Source of the DNA: an uncultured Bacilli bacterium
GTDB lineage: Bacteria; Bacillota_I; Bacilli_A; RF39; UBA660
NCBI GenBank assembly: GCA_934085875.1
Contig: CAKOHQ010000009.1
Coordinates: 1 to 35,047 of the forward strand
Direction: 5' to 3'
Length of the DNA stretch: 35,047 nt
Below, piece by piece: positions 30,814 through 35,047 of this stretch (position 1 is its first letter; every line of letters starts with the position of its first letter). The notes beneath the pieces were generated by a model. It saw nothing but the letters and a program-made list of their open reading frames with translations. It did no database searches and was not told where the DNA came from. The position numbers were made by a program, and so were the translations under genes.

Positions 30814-32322
30814 ATGGGTAGTTATAAAGCAAATAATAATAGTGGTAATAATTCTAATAACAGTAATAGTACAGAACAAGCATTGCAGGCTGGAGCACAA
30901 GTTGCTTTAAAAGCTACTCCTGTTGGTAGAACTATTGATGGTATAAGAAAAGTTCCTGGAGTTGGTAAAGTTGTAGATAATAGAATTAATAAAACTATTC
31001 ATAATGTTTCTAATATTTTACCTAATAATCAACCTAAAAATAATTTAAAAAATAATAATAACATTAATAATAATGTTAATGATGATATGGATAATAATGT
31101 TGATGTTGAATCTAAAAAAGATAATAGGAAAAAGAAAAATATTTCTAGTATATTTAGTAATAATAAAAGTAAAAGTAAATCATCTTTTGATGGTGATATT
31201 ACTAAATTTATAGGGAAATCTTTTAAAATTAAATTGATTGTTGCTTGTTCTATTGTATTTGTTTTTATTATGATGGTTTTTGCTGTTTTTGCACAAGATG
31301 ATTTACATAATTTGGATTTAATGAATGGAGACAGCGATTCGAGTGCAAATACTATAAATATAGAAAATAGAATTGTATATGTTGGCGATAGTAGAATTGC
31401 CAGTATTGAATCTAGTCTTTCAAATAATATGACCTTTGTTACTGGAGATGGATATGATTGGTTAAATAGTGACGGAGTTAATGAATTAGATGATATTTTG
31501 AAAAACAAAACGGATTCTATTGTTGTTTTTTCTAGTGGGATTAATGATTTATCTAACATAGATAATTATATTGATTTATATAAAAACTTGATAAGTAAAT
31601 ATCCATCAATTAGTTTTTATGTAATAGGTTTAAGCCAAATTGATGAATCTAAAGTTGAAGGTATTACTAATAGTGAAATAAATGATTTTAATAAAAAATT
31701 AAAAGAAAATTTTTCTTCAAATTATATTGAAAGTTTTACTAATTTTGATTTATCATCTAGTAGTGATGGTATAAATTATGATCAGATAGGTAGTGTAAAT
31801 TTTAATGATTATGTAATTTCTAATATAAAAACTTCTGTTGGAGATGAAGAAATAATTAATAGTTCAGGAGAAAGTATATCAACTTGTGCGCTTGTTGTAT
31901 CAAATAATATTTATTATAAAGTGAAAAGTCCTATGACAAAAAGCTGTAAAGTTGACGGGTGGTATAGTGATAATTCATGGGGATTAGAACCTAATTTTCA
32001 TACTTTATTAAAAAAATTTATTGTGGATATGAATAAACAATGTTTTAATGAAACAATAATTAGTGGACATAGATCTTATGAAAAACAAGAATATTTGTAT
32101 AAATGTTACACTACTAAATCATGTAATCATGGGAATCTTGCTGCAAAACCTGGTTCTAGTCATCATGAATATGGAATTGCAGCGGATTTAGCATATAGTC
32201 CTAAATCAACAGCGTGCATTGATTTATATCATGCGAAAGCTTCAAAATATGGATTAAAATATGCAGTAAAAAGTGAAAATTGGCATATTGAGCCAGCAAA
32301 TATAAAAAAAGGTAAGCCATAG
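30814..32322 (+). CDS. Membrane-anchored SGNH-hydrolase-like plus VanY carboxypeptidase protein
   Basis: 502 aa; GGTGGTGAG ribosome binding site. The cytoplasmic N-terminus is Asn-rich (about 1-125), then a transmembrane helix (about 140-165). An SGNH/GDSL domain follows (about 188-345): VYVGDSRI gives the Ser block and SSGINDLSN the GxND block. The DxxH block reads DGINYDQIG, with Asn for His. The C-terminal VanY/M15 domain (about 390-497) has SGHRSYEKQEYLY, SSHHEYGIAAD and ENWHIEP, so the zinc ligands are intact. VanY enzymes remove the last D-Ala of wall peptides; SGNH domains often act on acetyl groups. Within a T4SS locus it is likely a second wall-remodelling factor. Confidence 0.85.
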   Translation: MGSYKANNNSGNNSNNSNSTEQALQAGAQVALKATPVGRTIDGIRKVPGVGKVVDNRINKTIHNVSNILPNNQPKNNLKNNNNINNNVNDDMDNNVDVESKKDNRKKKNISSIFSNNKSKSKSSFDGDITKFIGKSFKIKLIVACSIVFVFIMMVFAVFAQDDLHNLDLMNGDSDSSANTINIENRIVYVGDSRIASIESSLSNNMTFVTGDGYDWLNSDGVNELDDILKNKTDSIVVFSSGINDLSNIDNYIDLYKNLISKYPSISFYVIGLSQIDESKVEGITNSEINDFNKKLKENFSSNYIESFTNFDLSSSSDGINYDQIGSVNFNDYVISNIKTSVGDEEIINSSGESISTCALVVSNNIYYKVKSPMTKSCKVDGWYSDNSWGLEPNFHTLLKKFIVDMNKQCFNETIISGHRSYEKQEYLYKCYTTKSCNHGNLAAKPGSSHHEYGIAADLAYSPKSTACIDLYHAKASKYGLKYAVKSENWHIEPANIKKGKP

Positions 32323-32334
32323 AAAGGTTTAAAT

Positions 32335-33009
32335 ATGAAAATAAAAAAAAATTTAACATTATTATTAATTCTTTTTCTTTTAACAGGTTGTTCAGCAAAT
32401 ACAAATATTTACTTGTATGATGATTATATTTTAGAAGACATAACAGTTTCTGATTCTATAAACGAGTATACATTTGATTCTACTGGTGATGTAAATGCTG
32501 ACATTAGAGATACAATAAATATGTTTGAGAATAATTACACTTACTATGATACTAAAGAATATAGTGATAATAATAACATTATTAAAAATTATAAATACGA
32601 AATGACTTACGATAATTGGAATGATTTTTCAACTTTAAAAAAATGTTATGAAGATGCAAAAATATATGATTCTGGTGATAAAATAATTGTTAAAACGTCT
32701 AATGAATATTTGTGTGGTGAATTTTATAATGTAAAAAATGCTTTACTTACAATTAATACTGATTTAAATTTAATTAATACAAATGCAGATATTATTAATA
32801 ATAATCAATATATGTGGGAAATAAATGAAAGCAATTATTTAAATCATCCTATTAATTTAGAATTAAAAAAAAATGTAATTACAACAAAAGATAATGAAGA
32901 TGAAAAAAATATGGATAAATATTTAAATATGATTATTTTTGGAGTAATTATTATTATATTAATATTTGTATTAATAATTTATGATAAGATTAGAAAATCA
33001 AATAAATAG
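32335..33009 (+). CDS. Lipoprotein with additional C-terminal membrane helix
   Basis: 224 aa; AGAAAGG ribosome binding site, 12 bases after the SGNH-VanY gene. Lipoprotein signal with lipobox LLTGC (Cys near residue 19). An exported domain of ~170 residues follows (TNIYLYDDYILEDITVSDS ..., with two further Cys that could pair). A transmembrane helix near the C-terminus (about 196-217) and a basic tail end it. It would be tethered to the membrane at both ends. A lipoprotein is a common T4SS part in Gram-negatives (VirB7), but no similarity is claimed. Function unknown. Confidence 0.75.
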   Translation: MKIKKNLTLLLILFLLTGCSANTNIYLYDDYILEDITVSDSINEYTFDSTGDVNADIRDTINMFENNYTYYDTKEYSDNNNIIKNYKYEMTYDNWNDFSTLKKCYEDAKIYDSGDKIIVKTSNEYLCGEFYNVKNALLTINTDLNLINTNADIINNNQYMWEINESNYLNHPINLELKKNVITTKDNEDEKNMDKYLNMIIFGVIIIILIFVLIIYDKIRKSNK

Positions 33010-33064
33010 TATAGAAAAAATGTATTATTTGTTTTATAATATATTTAGTTGAAGGGATGAAACT

Positions 33065-35047
33065 ATGAAATTTAATGTTAGTTCAAAAGATTTAATTATT
33101 TTTGTTATATTTTGTATTTTTTTGCTATTTTTATGTAGTATAGGTGTTAGTAATGCAATAAATTTGATAAATGAGGGAGAGTTTTTAGGGCTTAATCCTT
33201 TTATGGGGTTTAGTTCTAAATATATATTAGCTACATTGTTATTATTTTTTATTGTTTTGATAGCAATATTTGCTAGTGTTTCATCTTACATATTTGATAG
33301 AGAAAAAGGACCTGGTATTGGACTTCATGTTGGTGAAAAGGAAGAAAAAGGTTATGCTAGATGGTCAAAAGAGAAAGAAATAAAGAATGCTTTTAAGGTT
33401 GTAAAAGTTCCTATTGCCAATCCAGATAGTGAAGCAGCTGGTACTGTTTTAGTTAATGATGGAAAAGATATGTGGGTTGATAATGGAGAAAATCATACTT
33501 TAGTAATTGGTGCTACTGGTAGTGGTAAAACTACAAGTGTTGTTGACCCATTAGTTTATAGTCTTGCGAAAGCTAAAGAAAGTATGGTAATTACGGATCC
33601 TAAGGGTGAAATTTATAAGAATCATTCTAATTTATTAAGGGCTAGAGGTTATGATATTATTGTTCTTAATTTTCGTGATCCTCAAAAAGGTAATTGTTGG
33701 AATCCTTTGACATTGCCATATCAATTATATAAAGCAGGAAATACTGATAAAGCAACAGAGCTTGTAGATGACGTTGCACTTAATATTTTAAAAGATAAAA
33801 AGGCTCAGGATCCTTTTTGGGAAAATAGTGCAGCAGATTATTTTTCTGGTGTAGCTTTAGGTTTGTTTGAAGATGCTAAAGAAGATGAAATTAATTTAAA
33901 TTCAATTAGTTATGTGACAACTGTTGGAGAAGAAAAATGCCCTCCCTCAAATTATATTAAAGAATATTTTAATATGAAGGGTGAGTCTAGTACTCCATAT
34001 GTTTTTGCAAGTAATACAATTAATTCGCCAACTGAAACTAAGGGTGGAATATTATCTGTATTTAGACAAAAAATTAGATTATTTGCTTCACGTGAACAAT
34101 TATCAGAAATGTTAAGCAGAAGTGATTTTAATATGCGTGATATTGGTAAAAAGCCAACTGCTGTATTTATGGTTATACATGATGAAAAAACTACATATCA
34201 TGCTTTAGCTACAATATTTATTAAACAATGTTATGAAACTTTGATAGATGTTGCTCAAGAATGTGGTGGAAAGTTACCTGTTAGAACTAATTTTATATTA
34301 GATGAGTTTGCAAATATGCCACCTTTAAAAGATGTTACAACTATGGTTACTGCTGCTAGAAGTAGAGCGATAAGATTTACATTTATAATACAAAATTTTG
34401 CACAGTTAAATGATGTTTATGGTAAAGAAGATGCTGAAACTATAAGAAGTAACTGTGGTAACTTAATTTATTTATTAACTACTGAACTTGCTGCTTTGGA
34501 AGAAATTAGTAAATTATGTGGTGAGAAGAAAAGTAAAGATAAGGATAAAACTGCTTCAACTCCTCTTGTAACAGTAAGTGATTTACAAAAAATGAAAATG
34601 AATGAAGCAATTATAATGAGATCGAGATTAAGTCCTTTTAAAACTAAATTAAAACCTAGTTATGAAATAAATTGGGGTGATAAATATCCTAAAGCTGATT
34701 TTACAGAGAGAACTAAGGGTGAAATTGGTTTATTTGATTTAAAAGATTTTGTTAATAAAAGAAGAAAAGATAAAGTTATGAATGGTGTTAACAATAATCC
34801 ATTTGGAGGTAATCCTTTTAGTCAAGATTTTAATCCATTTATTTCAGCTCCAAACAATACTAAAGAAAGTAGTCCAGTACCTAATCCATTTGATGGTGGT
34901 GGAGAAGTTGATGTTGATGAATTATTAAAGAAAATTGATGCTAAGATTGCTGAATTAGAAGAGGAAGAAAGATTAGAAAAAGAAAAAGCAAATGGAAAAG
35001 AAGAGCCATTAGAAATAGAAAATAAAGATATGGATAAAGTTTTAGAG
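33065..35047 (+). CDS. virD4: VirD4 family T4SS coupling ATPase (3' end outside window)
   Basis: 661 codons from the ATG at 33065 (GAAGGGATGA ahead) to the window end without a stop, so it is C-terminally incomplete. VirD4 proteins select substrates and feed them to the channel. Two N-terminal membrane helices (about residues 10-30 and 58-80) precede a large cytoplasmic ATPase. Walker A VIGATGSGKTT is near residue 149, ITDPKGEIYKN near 178, QDPFWENSAADYF in the middle, and Walker B NFILDEFANMPPLKDV near 412. The FTFIIQNFAQLNDVYG motif follows. After ~560 it has Asn-Pro-Phe repeats (NPFGGNPF, FNPF, PNPFDGG) and an acidic coiled coil, a possible substrate-binding tail. No relaxase is adjacent in the window. 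Confidence 0.93.
   Translation, partial: MKFNVSSKDLIIFVIFCIFLLFLCSIGVSNAINLINEGEFLGLNPFMGFSSKYILATLLLFFIVLIAIFASVSSYIFDREKGPGIGLHVGEKEEKGYARWSKEKEIKNAFKVVKVPIANPDSEAAGTVLVNDGKDMWVDNGENHTLVIGATGSGKTTSVVDPLVYSLAKAKESMVITDPKGEIYKNHSNLLRARGYDIIVLNFRDPQKGNCWNPLTLPYQLYKAGNTDKATELVDDVALNILKDKKAQDPFWENSAADYFSGVALGLFEDAKEDEINLNSISYVTTVGEEKCPPSNYIKEYFNMKGESSTPYVFASNTINSPTETKGGILSVFRQKIRLFASREQLSEMLSRSDFNMRDIGKKPTAVFMVIHDEKTTYHALATIFIKQCYETLIDVAQECGGKLPVRTNFILDEFANMPPLKDVTTMVTAARSRAIRFTFIIQNFAQLNDVYGKEDAETIRSNCGNLIYLLTTELAALEEISKLCGEKKSKDKDKTASTPLVTVSDLQKMKMNEAIIMRSRLSPFKTKLKPSYEINWGDKYPKADFTERTKGEIGLFDLKDFVNKRRKDKVMNGVNNNPFGGNPFSQDFNPFISAPNNTKESSPVPNPFDGGGEVDVDELLKKIDAKIAELEEEERLEKEKANGKEEPLEIENKDMDKVLE

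Noticed and set aside
31029..31559. 176-codon minus-strand open frame inside the SGNH-VanY gene
   Set aside because: It is a mirror of the Asn/Ser-rich coding strand (Leu-rich product), with no family features; the plus-strand gene has clear domains.

Overview
The window is a very AT-rich (low-GC) bacterial chromosome segment. Gene content and order point to the Bacillota, class Bacilli. The evidence is a Bacillus-type (type B) RNase P RNA directly after gpsB, a rodZ-pgsA-recA run, an RNase J, Gram-positive NrnA and rbfA-nrnA-truB, and a SpoVID/YsxE-like pair. Trp is TGG throughout, and TGA appears only as a rare stop (2 genes), so the standard code fits. My inference, not proven by the sequence, is an uncultured gut-type, reduced Bacilli lineage of the RF39/Mollicutes-related kind.

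Layout. (1) 1-1435: the end of a LysM protein (SpoVID-like) overlapping a kinase-fold YsxE/CotS-like protein, then a small opposite-strand membrane ORF. (2) 1697-5311: two large surface proteins, one with cadherin-like beta-sandwich repeats and one with a TasA/camelysin-like N-terminus. (3) 5399-12648: core genes rbfA, nrnA, truB, an opposite-strand membrane transporter-like gene, thiI, a small ORF, gpsB, rnpB, rodZ-like, pgsA and recA. recA has a LexA-box-like site and a consensus promoter. (4) 12649-13025: the only long gap, holding the recA terminator, a possible small RNA and the promoter of the next gene. (5) 13026-14657: an RNase J whose metal-binding motifs are degenerate (J2-like). (6) 14751-20256: four signal-peptide proteins, partly Cys-rich, with beta-sandwich repeats or low-complexity Thr/Ser/Asn linkers. 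The last one carries a VirB2-like two-helix segment. (7) 20398-35047: a large secretion locus. It runs: pilin-like protein, TadE-like protein, CpaE/TadZ-like ATPase-fold protein, two more VirB2-like proteins, VirB6/TrbL-like membrane protein, PrgI/TcpE/VirB3-like protein, VirB4 split over two overlapping genes, M23 peptidase plus lysozyme-like protein, two VirB8/TcpC-like NTF2-fold proteins, SGNH plus VanY protein, lipoprotein, and VirD4 (cut off by the window end).

How it fits together. Region 7 has the motor ATPases (VirB4, VirD4), channel (VirB6, VirB3-like, VirB8-like), candidate pilins (three VirB2-like proteins) and four wall-remodelling domains of a Gram-positive type IV secretion system. 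No relaxase, integrase, attachment site or origin of transfer is visible, and the locus sits directly beside housekeeping genes. A few genes that look Tad-pilus-like (pilin, TadE, TadZ) lie at its head. I read it as a resident, possibly non-conjugative machine, perhaps a hybrid of T4SS and Tad parts, with the Cys-rich surface proteins of region 6 as candidate cargo or surface subunits. This is the most interesting part of the window. Function is inferred from domains and context only.
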